A stretch of 64,000 nt of DNA from Agaribacter marinus (GCF_030160655.1 NZ_BSOT01000006.1:558001-622000), one strand, 5' to 3'; positions 1-9,080 are shown, numbered from the stretch's first letter. A program made the numbers and translations. Notes: a model not told the origin generated them from the sequence alone.

Positions 1-1880
1 TTTGGTAGTAAACTTGAATAACTGCCTGATTCAACGATATTTTGCTCAGGAGCAAAGACGTTTTGGAATAAGGTCAAATCCGAAGTCGGAATGACGTCAG
101 ATAAGAAAGCCTGCACTGCATTGCCGTCTACATCTGTTTGTGAGTATCTAGCGCCAATGTTTAAGCTGACAGGCATGTCACCAATGTCATAACCAAAGGT
201 AAAGTCAACGTATAGGCTGGTGATTTCTTCGTCAATCGTATAGCGGTTACCTTGAAGTGTTGGCTGAATTGGATTGCCAGAGCTTGCTAAGAAATCCACA
301 TACGCGTCGCCATCATAGGTATAAAACGTATCAATAAGACCAGAGAAGAAGTTGTTCGCAGTGAACGGACGGAAGTCGATTGTAGAATTTGGTGCAGGCG
401 TACCGTAACCACAAAAGGCACATTGACTACCAAAAATTTGGAACGAGCTTTTTTCCCTTTCTTGATGATACACACCAAAGTTAGCTTTCTGGAATACCTC
501 TGTATCAGCTAAATAGGTAAAATCAGCTTTGTACTCAGTGATTTTGTCTTCATAAGTAGGTTGATTACCTTTTTCGTTGTAATGCAGACGAGATAGGCTA
601 GCATCTGGCAAGTTACCGCCACCAAAACCGTCATGCCTTACGGTGGGCGTGCCGCCCGTGCCGTCATACTCATAGTTATTAATTATACCAACCACGTTGA
701 AACGGTCGCGTCCAGCGCGATCATTTTCAGCACTAGAGGTATTTATGTCGAATTTAGCAGATAAGGCGTCGTTAATTTCCCAATCAACATTTAGACCAAA
801 ACCATCATTGCTCACATCGCTTGAGTTTCTGGTGTGTGATACAAAGTCAGTGGCCGGGTTACCTGATCCACCGACTGGGAAGTTACCGATTTCTTGCGTG
901 AACTGAATGAGCGTTCTTGTATCTGGATTTAAAGTACCCGAGCCCACACGGTCAGGTTCAAACCAAGAGGCTAAATCTGTCACTAAGGAATCAACTTCAA
1001 ATTTAGACACAAAGCCATCTAAAGTAATTGTAATGTCTTCGTTGGGCGCAAATTGAAGGACTAAGTTTGCGTTAGTGCGCTTACGTTCTTGCGTGTCGAC
1101 AATTTGATCCCAGTTTCTTGGGATGTAAGCATTCTCAAATAAGACGCCATTTGCGTTTTGAATCGTTTGTCCAGGGCGCCAGCCAGCCGTTTCAATACGA
1201 TTGATTTGGACATCACGTTGCTGATGACTGACTGCGGCTAAAATACCAAATTTGCCGTCTGCGAAGGTGCTACTTACTAACCCTGATACTGACGGAGCGG
1301 TTTCTTCCGACAGTGTTTCATATACACCTTTTGCCGATACTAGTGCAGTAAAGCCTTCATAATCAAACGGACGGGCAGTGAGTAAGTTAATTGTACCACC
1401 GATGCCACCTTCCTGTAGGCCTGCGGTCGTTGTTTTAAATACGTCTGCGCCGACGATTTGGTCTGCGGACAATGAATCGAATGCAAACTCACGTCCTTCC
1501 GTTTCTGACGCGACTTGTCGGCCATTTACTAGCACCGTATTGAATTGGGGGCCGAAACCACGAATAGTGACTGCTTGACCTTCACCACCGCTACGATCAA
1601 TTGAAACGCCTGTAATACGCTGCAACGATTCTGCAACGTTTAAGTCAGGAAATTTACCTAAATCTTCAGCTTTGATGCCATCAGATACAACATTTGCATC
1701 TTTTTTATCAGCCATCGACGCTTTAATACTATTGCGTATACCGCTGACAGAAATAACTTCTACGTTGCTGTTTGCGCCAGATTCTTGTGCAGAAACTAGC
1801 GATGTTTGAAAAAGCGCTCCGGTAACCGCAAGCGCAATGGCGCTACGTTTACCTAAACTAGCCATTGTGTCTATAACCAT
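1..1880 (-). CDS. TonB-dependent receptor, C-terminal part cut off by the window edge
   Basis: Outer-membrane TonB-dependent transporter. Reading leftwards from the ATG at 1878-1880, about 626 residues are visible with no stop, so the last barrel strands lie outside the window. A signal peptide ending near SLVSAQE is followed by the VISVSGIRNSI segment typical of marine and Xanthomonas-type receptors, then a plug domain with KFPDLNVAESLQRITGVSI and VTIRGFGPQFNTVLVNGR, and then barrel sequence rich in aromatic and Asn/Asp residues. It diverges from galT-galK with a 336-base AT-rich gap between them, which suggests a galactose-containing oligosaccharide as substrate; that substrate is inferred only from position. 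TonB-box quality cannot be judged by eye. Confidence 0.93.
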   Translation of the reverse strand, partial: MVIDTMASLGKRSAIALAVTGALFQTSLVSAQESGANSNVEVISVSGIRNSIKASMADKKDANVVSDGIKAEDLGKFPDLNVAESLQRITGVSIDRSGGEGQAVTIRGFGPQFNTVLVNGRQVASETEGREFAFDSLSADQIVGADVFKTTTAGLQEGGIGGTINLLTARPFDYEGFTALVSAKGVYETLSEETAPSVSGLVSSTFADGKFGILAAVSHQQRDVQINRIETAGWRPGQTIQNANGVLFENAYIPRNWDQIVDTQERKRTNANLVLQFAPNEDITITLDGFVSKFEVDSLVTDLASWFEPDRVGSGTLNPDTRTLIQFTQEIGNFPVGGSGNPATDFVSHTRNSSDVSNDGFGLNVDWEINDALSAKFDINTSSAENDRAGRDRFNVVGIINNYEYDGTGGTPTVRHDGFGGGNLPDASLSRLHYNEKGNQPTYEDKITEYKADFTYLADTEVFQKANFGVYHQEREKSSFQIFGSQCAFCGYGTPAPNSTIDFRPFTANNFFSGLIDTFYTYDGDAYVDFLASSGNPIQPTLQGNRYTIDEEITSLYVDFTFGYDIGDMPVSLNIGARYSQTDVDGNAVQAFLSDVIPTSDLTLFQNVFAPEQNIVESGSYSSLLP

Positions 1881-2216
1881 ATTTTACCCCTGTGTTGTAT
1901 GTTCAGACCTTTTTTTATCTGTTTCAGTCTGTGTACCTTTAGCAATTACTACCAAAAAGTATAAAAAAGCCTATTTAACTTATTTATATTATAATTACTC
2001 TTATTAAGTTTAATTTCAATAAAAAAAACATAGTTTATGTAATAATATTTATCAATATTACGCATTTTAATAACATATGGTTTACATAGAGGGCTTTTGA
2101 ATTAACTAGATACAAAGGGGCTAAGGGGGAGTGAAAATCCCTATTTTATTCTGGTATACTGCTCGCAAGTGTTTATTTTTTTATCATATAAATCATATTT
2201 TTTAAGGGTAATTAAC
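1881..2216. other. Divergent AT-rich intergenic region, TonB receptor / galT
   Basis: Non-coding control region between the receptor and galT. It is strongly AT-rich from about 1950 to 2100. Two small palindromes are visible: ACATA-gtt-TATGT at 2028-2040 and GTAATA-(11 nt)-TATTAC at 2039-2061, overlapping each other. Either could be an operator for a shared galactose regulator, but both are built from A and T and could arise by chance. No regulator gene lies next to them in the window. Confidence 0.4.
2152..2160 (+). promoter_or_regulatory. Extended -10 promoter of galT
   Basis: TGGTATACT at 2152-2160 is an extended -10 element (TGn plus a TATACT hexamer). The -35 position (2132-2137, TGAAAA) is weak, as is common with extended -10 promoters. 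Transcription would start near 2167, leaving a leader of about 50 nt before the galT ATG. Confidence 0.55.
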
Positions 2217-3245
2217 ATGTCGTCTAATCCGGCCGCATTCCGTCGGCGTAATCCGCTAACGGGTGAATGGGTGCTTGTGTCACCTCATCGAAATAACAGA
2301 CCTTGGTCAGGTGCAACTGAAGAGCCATCAAAAGTTGAGCTCCCGGCGTACGAAAGTAACTGCCCGTTATGCCCCGGAAACGCGAGAGCTAACGATACGT
2401 CAAACCCTAATTACGAAAGTACATTTGTATTTAAAAATGATTTTGCTGCGTTAACTGAACATGAGATTGAACCGGTAGATGCTTCAGACTTATTTCAAGA
2501 ACAAAGCGCAGTAGGTGAGGCGCGTGTTATTTGTTTTTCTCCCGAGCACAATAAAACACTGCCTCAATTGACAGAGCAAGAATTGCTTTCTGTGGTAAAT
2601 ACATGGCAGCGTGAGTATTCCGAGCTTTCTGAAATATATAATTGCGTTCAAATATTTGAAAATAAAGGCGAAGTAATGGGGTGTTCACAACCTCATCCAC
2701 ATGGACAAATATGGGCGCATCAGCACCTTGCCACTGAAGTTGAAAAAGAAGAATTAAGTCAAAAAGCGTACTTTGATGATCATAGCAGCGCCTTGCTCTC
2801 TGATTACGTGGCCGCTGAGACGAAAGATGCATCTCGCACAGTTTGTGAAAATGACCATTGGTTGGTTGTTGTGCCTTTTTGGGCAAAATGGCCTTTTGAG
2901 ACACTACTAGTAAGTAAAGATGGCATTGCCGATTTTATTGCGTTAAATCAAGCGCAAAAGCTAGCATTGGCGTCCATACTTAAAGAACTTACGACTCGAT
3001 ATGACAACGTTTTCAATACCAGCTTTCCTTACTCGATGGGATGGCATAACGCACCAAGCACATTAGAAGATAAAAGCCATTGGGTTTTACACGCGCACTT
3101 CTATCCACCATTGTTGCGCTCTGCAACAATTAAAAAGCATATGGTTGGGTATGAAATGCTTGGCGAAAGTCAGCGTGATTTAACGCCAGAGTTGGCCGCG
3201 AAAATACTTCGCGAAGTTAGCAGTACACACTATTTGGAAAATTAA
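2217..3245 (+). CDS. galT: Galactose-1-phosphate uridylyltransferase
   Basis: Leloir-pathway enzyme that exchanges UMP between UDP-glucose and galactose-1-phosphate in the cytoplasm. The catalytic histidine motif GCSQPHPHGQIWA and the early zinc-site CPLCPGN are both present, and the 342-residue length fits the family. The frame is open upstream to a GTG at 2169, but the ATG at 2217 has AAGGG 8 nt before it and begins with the usual start of the family, so 2217 is chosen. It is followed after 5 nt by galK, so the two are certainly co-transcribed. There is no galE or galM in the window. Confidence 0.97.
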   Translation: MSSNPAAFRRRNPLTGEWVLVSPHRNNRPWSGATEEPSKVELPAYESNCPLCPGNARANDTSNPNYESTFVFKNDFAALTEHEIEPVDASDLFQEQSAVGEARVICFSPEHNKTLPQLTEQELLSVVNTWQREYSELSEIYNCVQIFENKGEVMGCSQPHPHGQIWAHQHLATEVEKEELSQKAYFDDHSSALLSDYVAAETKDASRTVCENDHWLVVVPFWAKWPFETLLVSKDGIADFIALNQAQKLALASILKELTTRYDNVFNTSFPYSMGWHNAPSTLEDKSHWVLHAHFYPPLLRSATIKKHMVGYEMLGESQRDLTPELAAKILREVSSTHYLEN

Positions 3246-3250
3246 TACAC

Positions 3251-4399
3251 ATGTCTTTAGATACCCTTAAACAACACTTCCAAGAGAAGTTTTCTCAAGC
3301 ACCAGATATTTACGTAAGCTCTCCTGGAAGAGTAAACCTTATTGGCGAGCATACAGATTATAACAATGGTTTTGTTTTGCCGTGCGCCTTGCAGTATAAA
3401 ACGCATATTTTGGCGACAAAACGCGACGATTCCTTGATAAAAGCGTACTCTTTGCAATATTTAGAACAACCTGAAGAGTTTGATTTAAACGCTGAAATTA
3501 TGCATGGTGATTGGGCTTGGGGAGATTATCTACGTGGCGTAGCCAAAGAATTGCTTGGCCAAGGTCATCAACTGACGGGGCTAAATATCTTTATTGACTC
3601 TCAGGTGCCGCAAGGCAGCGGATTGTCTAGCTCAGCTGCGTTAGAAGTGGCTGTTGGTGGTTTATTTAACTACGTGGGTAAACTAGGTTTATCGACGCAA
3701 CAAATTGCGCGTACTGGGCAAGCTGCAGAAAACAACTTTATTGACTGCCAATGCGGCATCATGGATCAACTCATCTCTGCAGAAGCAAAAGAACAATCTG
3801 CGCTGCTAATTGATTGTCGTGATTTATCGACACGTTCTGTGAGTATTCCTGAAAACCTTGCCTTAATGGTGATTAACTCCAACTACCCTCGAAAGCTTGC
3901 AGACAGCGAGTACAATGAACGTCGCGCTGCATGTGAATTGGCAGCCGCGGCAATGGGCACTCCCTCGTTGCGTGAAGCAAGTATGGAAAAATTGGAAGCC
4001 GTTAAAGCAACCTTAGATGAAGTTGTGTATCGTCGAGCGAAGTACGTTATTTGTGAAAATCAGCGTGTCCTGGATGCGGAGAAAGCCTTGTCTACGGGTG
4101 ATTTACCTACCTTGTATTCAATCATGAAAGAAGCCCATTTGGCGCTTAAAAATGACTTCGAAATTACAGTACCCGCCACCGATGGCTTAGTTGATATTTG
4201 TATGGAAGCACTGGACGGAAAGGGTGCTTGTCGTCAAACCGGTGGTGGTTTTGGTGGTGCCGTTATTTGCCTTTGTGACAAAGCCGACACCGACAAAGTG
4301 GTTGCAGCCGTTGAAGCAAACTATCATAAGAACTTCTCTCTTACCGCTGACATCTTGATTTGTGAACCTGGCGGAGGCTTGAACGCCTCTTCATTGTAA
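3251..4399 (+). CDS. galK: Galactokinase
   Basis: Phosphorylates alpha-galactose at C1 with ATP; GHMP kinase superfamily, cytoplasmic. The galactokinase signature GRVNLIGEHTDYN lies near the N-terminus, the phosphate-binding GSGLSSSAALEVA loop near residue 120, and the third GHMP motif GGGFGGAVI near residue 335. Its 382 residues match E. coli GalK. It starts 5 nt after the galT stop without a strong ribosome-binding site of its own, which points to translational coupling. Confidence 0.97.
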   Translation: MSLDTLKQHFQEKFSQAPDIYVSSPGRVNLIGEHTDYNNGFVLPCALQYKTHILATKRDDSLIKAYSLQYLEQPEEFDLNAEIMHGDWAWGDYLRGVAKELLGQGHQLTGLNIFIDSQVPQGSGLSSSAALEVAVGGLFNYVGKLGLSTQQIARTGQAAENNFIDCQCGIMDQLISAEAKEQSALLIDCRDLSTRSVSIPENLALMVINSNYPRKLADSEYNERRAACELAAAAMGTPSLREASMEKLEAVKATLDEVVYRRAKYVICENQRVLDAEKALSTGDLPTLYSIMKEAHLALKNDFEITVPATDGLVDICMEALDGKGACRQTGGGFGGAVICLCDKADTDKVVAAVEANYHKNFSLTADILICEPGGGLNASSL

Positions 4400-4414
4400 T
4401 AAGGTTATCTATCA

Positions 4415-5395
4415 ATGGCTGTACGTTGGGGAATTATTGGCTGTGGTCACATAGCCAATACCTTTGTTGCTGGTGCTAAACAAGTCAAACATGCAGTCTT
4501 AGCGGGCTGCGCGGCCTCAGATTGTGAACGCGCAAAGGCGTTCGCTGCTGATCATGACATTTTAGTTGCCTATCCTGATTATCAATCTCTTATGCTCAGC
4601 AAAGAGATTGATGCTATTTATATTGCGACGACACATAACTTTCATTTTGAGCAAATAAAGTCGAGCTTACTAGCGGGTAAACACGTATTGTGTGAAAAGC
4701 CAATTACGCTTAATAGTAGGCAAGCTATGGAAGTTTATGCACTTGCTAGACAGCAAAATCTATTGCTTATAGAAGCGGTTTGGACGCGATTTTTACCTGC
4801 CATTATTGAATTGCAACGTCGTTTAAACGACGGCGCTATCGGAAAGGTGAAGCATGTAAGTGCAAGTTTTAGTTTAAATAGAGAGTTGCCAAATTCGCAT
4901 CGTTTAAGAAACAAAGCCTTGGCTGGTGGTGCTTTACTTGACTTAGGGATTTACCCGATAACCTTTGCGGATATCGTGTATGGTAAATCACCTGTAGCGG
5001 TTTTTAGCAGTGCCTATATGACTGATACGGAGGTGGATGAAGTGTCTAGCTATCTTCTCAAATATGAAGATGGTCGTAGTGCTACTTTATCAGCTAGTTA
5101 TAGAATGGATGCCCCTATTTTCGGTCATATTTACGGTGAAAATGGCCGTATTGTCGTACCGCATTTTTTGGGTGCTCAAGGATTTCAAATATGGCAGGGT
5201 GAGACCTTAGTGGAAGAGGTATCTTGTCCGTTTGAATCAAGTCAAAACTTCCAATTTGAAATTGCGCATTTTCAATCTTGCCTTGAACAAGGATTGACAG
5301 ACAGTCATTTACTTTCTACAGAAACGAGTACGCGTGTACTTGCAATCATGGACGACGCTCGAAAACAATGGGGCTTGGCTTATGCGGATGAATAA
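4415..5395 (+). CDS. Gfo/Idh/MocA-family NAD(P)-dependent oxidoreductase
   Basis: Probable sugar or polyol dehydrogenase. The N-terminal Rossmann fold shows GIIGCGHIANTF, followed by the family motif GKHVLCEKPITLN (Lys-Pro near residue 95). The C-terminal alpha/beta domain contains GGALLDLGIYPITFA, as in the dihydrodiol/xylose dehydrogenase branch. No signal peptide is seen, so it should be cytoplasmic. It lies 15 nt behind galK with no terminator between them, so it looks like the third gene of the gal operon. An oxidative or epimerising step on galactose or an anhydro-galactose derivative is possible, but the substrate is not readable from sequence. Confidence 0.85.
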   Translation: MAVRWGIIGCGHIANTFVAGAKQVKHAVLAGCAASDCERAKAFAADHDILVAYPDYQSLMLSKEIDAIYIATTHNFHFEQIKSSLLAGKHVLCEKPITLNSRQAMEVYALARQQNLLLIEAVWTRFLPAIIELQRRLNDGAIGKVKHVSASFSLNRELPNSHRLRNKALAGGALLDLGIYPITFADIVYGKSPVAVFSSAYMTDTEVDEVSSYLLKYEDGRSATLSASYRMDAPIFGHIYGENGRIVVPHFLGAQGFQIWQGETLVEEVSCPFESSQNFQFEIAHFQSCLEQGLTDSHLLSTETSTRVLAIMDDARKQWGLAYADE

Positions 5396-5423
5396 ACCAG
5401 CATATAAAGCACTAAATCTGCCT

Positions 5424-5999
5424 TTAATGGCTATTGCAGCCTGCTAACCCCAGCCAGTCTTCCATATCTTGTTCGGGCTTTTCTTTTCTGAAGTTGGCAT
5501 ATAATTCTACGCCTAGTTTGTCTTCTAGAATATCGACTTGAACCCCTTTATCTCGCAATAGGCTTTCATTGCCTGATGCATTCGTCACATCTCCTACAAC
5601 CACTCGGTTAAAGCCTCGCATGTAGAGCAAGGTGGCACAGACATCACATGGGCTTAAACTCGTGAATAAAGTGGTTTTACTAAAATCGATTCTGCCTGCA
5701 TCTCGAATAGCCGATGTTTCTCCGTGGTTGTATGGGTGACTTTCTTGTATCAATGTGTTGTGGCCTTTGCCAACGATTGCATTTGTTTGATTGTCGACAA
5801 TTATCGCTCCAATTGGGCAACCGCCTTCGTCATAGCTTTTTTGTGCAAGGAGTACCGCTATTCGCATAAAGTGTTCGTCACTAAGGCGTGAAACAAAATC
5901 ATGATTTACAAGCGAAGGTAGGCTAAGCGTTGGCATATGAGCGATTGCGTTTAGTGCGGGTTCACATACATCACTATCTTTGTTTAAAATCGTAGCCAT
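5424..5999 (-). CDS. Cytosine/nucleoside deaminase-like zinc enzyme
   Basis: Zinc-dependent deaminase of the cytidine/CMP deaminase fold. HGETSA supplies the zinc-binding His and catalytic Glu, and SPCDVC supplies the two zinc Cys. Sequence around GCPIGAIIVDN, GKGHNTLIQ, TTLFTSLSPCDVC and the C-terminal DWLGL follows the order seen in yeast-type cytosine deaminase (Fcy1), so cytosine to uracil is the best guess; guanine or tRNA substrates are not excluded. AGGAG at 6006-6010 directly abuts an upstream ATG (6003-6005) but is 6 nt from the ATG at 5997-5999, so the shorter 191-residue start is preferred. Convergent with the gal operon. Confidence 0.8.
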   Translation of the reverse strand: MATILNKDSDVCEPALNAIAHMPTLSLPSLVNHDFVSRLSDEHFMRIAVLLAQKSYDEGGCPIGAIIVDNQTNAIVGKGHNTLIQESHPYNHGETSAIRDAGRIDFSKTTLFTSLSPCDVCATLLYMRGFNRVVVGDVTNASGNESLLRDKGVQVDILEDKLGVELYANFRKEKPEQDMEDWLGLAGCNSH

Positions 6000-6042
6000 A
6001 AACATCTCCTATTTACTTACGCCTTCTGTGTTTATCTTGATT

Positions 6043-6561
6043 TTAGGCCGTTTCTGCCAGTGATCTCAAGTACTTAAACATCTCGCGTGACGCGGAGGGC
6101 GGTTTATTATTGTCAGCTTCTTTTTTGGCTGTGCGGACTAAATGACGTAGTTTTTGTCTATCACCGTGAGGGTACTCATTTAGTAGGTTTTGAATCTCAT
6201 CGTCGCCGTATTGAATAAGCTTGTCGCGCCAAACTTCTAGACGATGAAATTTATTTACATCTTCTTGGTGCGCGCCTCTCAACTTGCTCATCGCCAGTTC
6301 AATTGGTTCAATGTCGGTTTTACGTAATAGTTTTCCTATGAACTGTATTTGGCGCCTAAAGCCTTCTTTCTTTCTGTTGATTTTTGCAGCAAGCCCAAGT
6401 GCATCTGCTAAGTCGTCGTCTAAAGGAATTTTGGCTAATTGCCCCGGTGTAAGATCTAATAGTTCTAATCCCAATTTTTTAAGATCTTCGGATTCTTTCT
6501 TTAGTTGCGTTTTACTGACGTATTCGATTTCGTCGTCTGGCTGATCATCAAATTGATTCAT
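6043..6561 (-). CDS. darP: Ribosome biogenesis factor DarP (YjgA family)
   Basis: Cytoplasmic factor that associates with 50S assembly intermediates (DUF615/YjgA family). It has 172 residues, is acidic at the N-terminus and then highly charged and helical, with the family segments YVSKTQLKKESEDLKKLG, EFRR-like EGFRRQIQFIGKLLR and the C-terminal REMFKYLRSL. Its head-to-head arrangement with pmbA is the same as in E. coli and supports the call. The start ATG lies at 6559-6561. Confidence 0.93.
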   Translation of the reverse strand: MNQFDDQPDDEIEYVSKTQLKKESEDLKKLGLELLDLTPGQLAKIPLDDDLADALGLAAKINRKKEGFRRQIQFIGKLLRKTDIEPIELAMSKLRGAHQEDVNKFHRLEVWRDKLIQYGDDEIQNLLNEYPHGDRQKLRHLVRTAKKEADNNKPPSASREMFKYLRSLAETA

Positions 6562-6643
6562 ATAGCGTCTTTTAATTCACTTAATGCTAAACTATCGCGA
6601 ATTGTAACTATCCAACAGTGATTTGCACAGCGAAACTTACATT

Positions 6644-7975
6644 ATGCAAATAGAGCAACAACTCGCAGAGATCCAAAACATCGTAGAAGACACATTGACA
6701 TTCGCCAAAAAGCTTGGTGCTACTGGCGCAGAAGCAAGTATGTCAAAGGTAGAGGGGATTGCGGTGAGTTCCCGCATGAAAGAAGTAGAAAACATGGAAT
6801 TTACTAACGACGGTGGGCTTGGTATTTGTGTGTTTGTAGGGCAAAAAAAAGGCTCTGCATCTACTGCTGATATGAGCCCTGCTGCGTTGAAGCTTACAGT
6901 CGAAAAGGCGATTGAAATTGCAAAATATACGTCTGAGGATGATTGCGCAGGTTTAGCCGACAAACACTTAATCGCGCAAGATATTCCTGATTTAGATCTT
7001 TATCATCCGCAAACGCTTGATACTGAACAAGCATTAAAATATGCCGTTGAAGCAGAAACTGCGGGTTTGGATGCTAATCCACTTATTAGTAACTCTGATG
7101 GCGCCTCATACAATGCGAATTTGGGCATCAAAGTTTACGGTAATACTCAGGGTATAAATGCAGGTTATCCTAGCAGCCGTTACAGCTTAAGTTGCGTGTT
7201 AATTGGGCAAGATGGTGACGATATGCAGCGAGATTACGCATATACCATATCGCGCGAAGCTGACAAGCTGCGCGCCCCCAGTGACGTCGGAGTTGAAGCG
7301 GCCGAGGTTACAGTATCAAGATTGAACGCACGCAAAATAAACACATCTAAAGTACCTGTTATTTTTCATCGAGACATTGCCGCCGGGCTTTTTGGTCATT
7401 TCATTAGTGCAATCAGCGGTGGTAGTTTGTATCGCAAGTCGAGTTTTTTACTTGATAGCAAAGGAAAGCAAATATTTCCAAGCTGGTTTAATTTGCATGA
7501 AAAACCTCATTTACTTAAAGGTTTAGCGAGTTCGCCTTTTGATAACGAAGGTGTTAAGACTACTGACATGGATATTGTAAGTGATGGTGTGTTGCAAGAC
7601 TATCTATTGACAAGCTATTCCGCGCGAAAGTTAAATATGGTGACTAACGGACATGCAGGTGGCATACATAATTGCATGGTCGATGATACGGGACACTCAG
7701 ACGCTGAATTGCTCAAAGAAATGGGCACTGGTTTGCTGGTGACTGAATTAATGGGGCAAGGTGTCAGCATTGTCAATGGCGACTATAGCCGAGGCGCCGC
7801 AGGTTTTTGGGTTGAAAATGGAATTATTCAATACCCAGTGCATGAAATCACCATTGCTGGAAATTTAAAAGACATGTATTCCAGCATCGTAGCCATTGGC
7901 AATGAGCGTGAAGTAAGAAGCTCATTGCAAACCGGCTCTGTCTTAATTGGTGAAATGCAAGTGGCTGGTGCTTAG
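6644..7975 (+). CDS. pmbA: Metalloprotease PmbA (TldE)
   Basis: Partner of TldD in the TldD/TldE heterodimeric protease, which acts on unfolded or modified peptides in the cytoplasm. The protein has about 443 residues and the family blocks TNDGGLGICVFVGQKKGSAS, FHRDIAAGLFGHFISAISGG, NCMVDDTG and GDYSRGAAGFWVENG. The open frame begins at a TTG (6623), but the ATG at 6644 gives the normal N-terminus MQIEQQLAEIQ. Divergent from darP. tldD itself is not in the window, as is common. Confidence 0.95.
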   Translation: MQIEQQLAEIQNIVEDTLTFAKKLGATGAEASMSKVEGIAVSSRMKEVENMEFTNDGGLGICVFVGQKKGSASTADMSPAALKLTVEKAIEIAKYTSEDDCAGLADKHLIAQDIPDLDLYHPQTLDTEQALKYAVEAETAGLDANPLISNSDGASYNANLGIKVYGNTQGINAGYPSSRYSLSCVLIGQDGDDMQRDYAYTISREADKLRAPSDVGVEAAEVTVSRLNARKINTSKVPVIFHRDIAAGLFGHFISAISGGSLYRKSSFLLDSKGKQIFPSWFNLHEKPHLLKGLASSPFDNEGVKTTDMDIVSDGVLQDYLLTSYSARKLNMVTNGHAGGIHNCMVDDTGHSDAELLKEMGTGLLVTELMGQGVSIVNGDYSRGAAGFWVENGIIQYPVHEITIAGNLKDMYSSIVAIGNEREVRSSLQTGSVLIGEMQVAGA

Positions 7976-8005
7976 GCCATGATAAGGTCAGAGTTTCTGC
8001 AGGTA

Positions 8006-8039
8006 CTGGGCAGTTTTTTAAATTTACTTGTCTGCCCAG
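8006..8039. repeat. Inverted repeat downstream of pmbA
   Basis: CTGGGCAG (8006-8013) and CTGCCCAG (8032-8039) form an 8-bp perfect stem with an 18-nt T/A-rich loop, about 30 nt after the pmbA stop. No T run follows the stem on either strand, so it may be a Rho-assisted terminator or an mRNA 3'-end stem. Confidence 0.45.
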
Positions 8040-8044
8040 CGTTG

Positions 8045-8090
8045 TCTAATAGAATATATTTATGACAAGATTAAACGTTATTCTATTAGA
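8045..8090. terminator. 12-bp inverted repeat over the 3' end of the APH-fold kinase gene
   Basis: TCTAATAGAATA (8045-8056) and TATTCTATTAGA (8079-8090) are perfect reverse complements separated by 22 nt. The right arm covers the last codons and stop of the kinase gene. Together with the adjacent 8006-8039 stem it lies between two convergent genes, so transcript end formation is the simplest role. The long loop and lack of GC pairs make it a weak intrinsic terminator. Confidence 0.4.
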
Positions 8091-8995
8091 TATTGAGAAA
8101 AATTGAAGGTTACTAGACTTTTTACAAAGGTTTTTTGCCGATTACTCTCATCGTCCTCGATATCGTTAATAGCCCATGAAACCTCGTCTGTATAAACAAA
8201 CAAGAGCATGTTTTGCCAGTATCTTTTTTCAATGTCAGTTAGCTCAACGTGTTTTTTATAACCTGAAAGGAATAATTTCCACTCATCTACCGTAAAAATT
8301 CTATTAGGTGCAGTGTCTTCAGTCGTGTGAAAAAGAAGTAGTGCAAGGGCTAAATCAAATATTCTGGGTACTTTACCGGCATTGTCTGTGTCAATCAGAT
8401 AGAGTGTTTTGGGTTGATAGATTAGATTGCTAGCTTTAAAGTCCCAGGTACAATCTGAAGTGGGTAGCTCCCGAGTTTTGAGGCAATCGAACTTATTGGA
8501 GGCCAAAGATTTTACGTTATCGAATAATTTCTTTCCTGCTTCAGAATTGAACTCACGAGGATAACGCAAAGAAATCTTTTCAATATCATCAAGTATCTCG
8601 TCATAAAACTCCTCATCATAATCCTCCCACGAGAAGCCGTGTTTGAAGACTGAATCAGACGTAGAATGCACTCTCCCGAGTAGCTCACCCGCAGTGTAAA
8701 TTTGTTCTTGTGTAGACTGATATCTATCCCCTTCAATGAAGGGATAAACAACCCAGTTTTCGTCATCTATTGAATGAATTAATTTGTCATTAAACCTTAA
8801 AGGATGGATGGTGTTAATTCCATTTTCACTTAGCTTTTTCTGCCAATTTATAAGAGGCGCTAACCTATCTATCTGCTCTTTGGTTTTTTTGATAATTACT
8901 TTTTTTCCGTCAATCACATGCTGAAAGACAGGTGCATATTTGTATATAGAGCCGACATCCCTACTTAATCCGAAATACTCATAAACGTCCATCAT
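8078..8995 (-). CDS. APH-fold phosphotransferase (aminoglycoside/choline kinase-like)
   Basis: Small-molecule or protein kinase of the aminoglycoside phosphotransferase superfamily, with no signal peptide. VIIKKT is the likely ATP-binding lysine strand, TWDFKASNLIY corresponds to the catalytic loop and LIDTDNAG to the metal-binding Asp. The catalytic Asp and following Asn are present, but the usual His of the HxD motif is Thr here. It has 305 residues and very many acidic residues. Two ATGs (8993-8995 and 8990-8992) follow AAGGAAC; the second has the better spacing. It stands alone between pmbA and arcA. The substrate is unknown; antibiotic resistance should not be assumed. Confidence 0.7.
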   Translation of the reverse strand: MMDVYEYFGLSRDVGSIYKYAPVFQHVIDGKKVIIKKTKEQIDRLAPLINWQKKLSENGINTIHPLRFNDKLIHSIDDENWVVYPFIEGDRYQSTQEQIYTAGELLGRVHSTSDSVFKHGFSWEDYDEEFYDEILDDIEKISLRYPREFNSEAGKKLFDNVKSLASNKFDCLKTRELPTSDCTWDFKASNLIYQPKTLYLIDTDNAGKVPRIFDLALALLLFHTTEDTAPNRIFTVDEWKLFLSGYKKHVELTDIEKRYWQNMLLFVYTDEVSWAINDIEDDESNRQKTFVKSLVTFNFSQYLIE

Positions 8996-9080
8996 GTTCC
9001 TTTTTCAATATATCATGTGCGCTGTTGTAAGCAGTGGGTAAATTTATCGCTTGAGTTAATTCAGATATTTTTGTGATAAA

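Noticed and set aside
2028-2061. Confident GalR-type operator between the TonB receptor and galT
   Set aside because: The palindromes are made of A/T words in a very AT-rich region and do not match a known GalR consensus; kept only as a weak note.
8078-8995. Aminoglycoside resistance gene
   Set aside because: Only the general APH fold is visible; the catalytic loop is atypical and there is no resistance context such as an integron or transposon.
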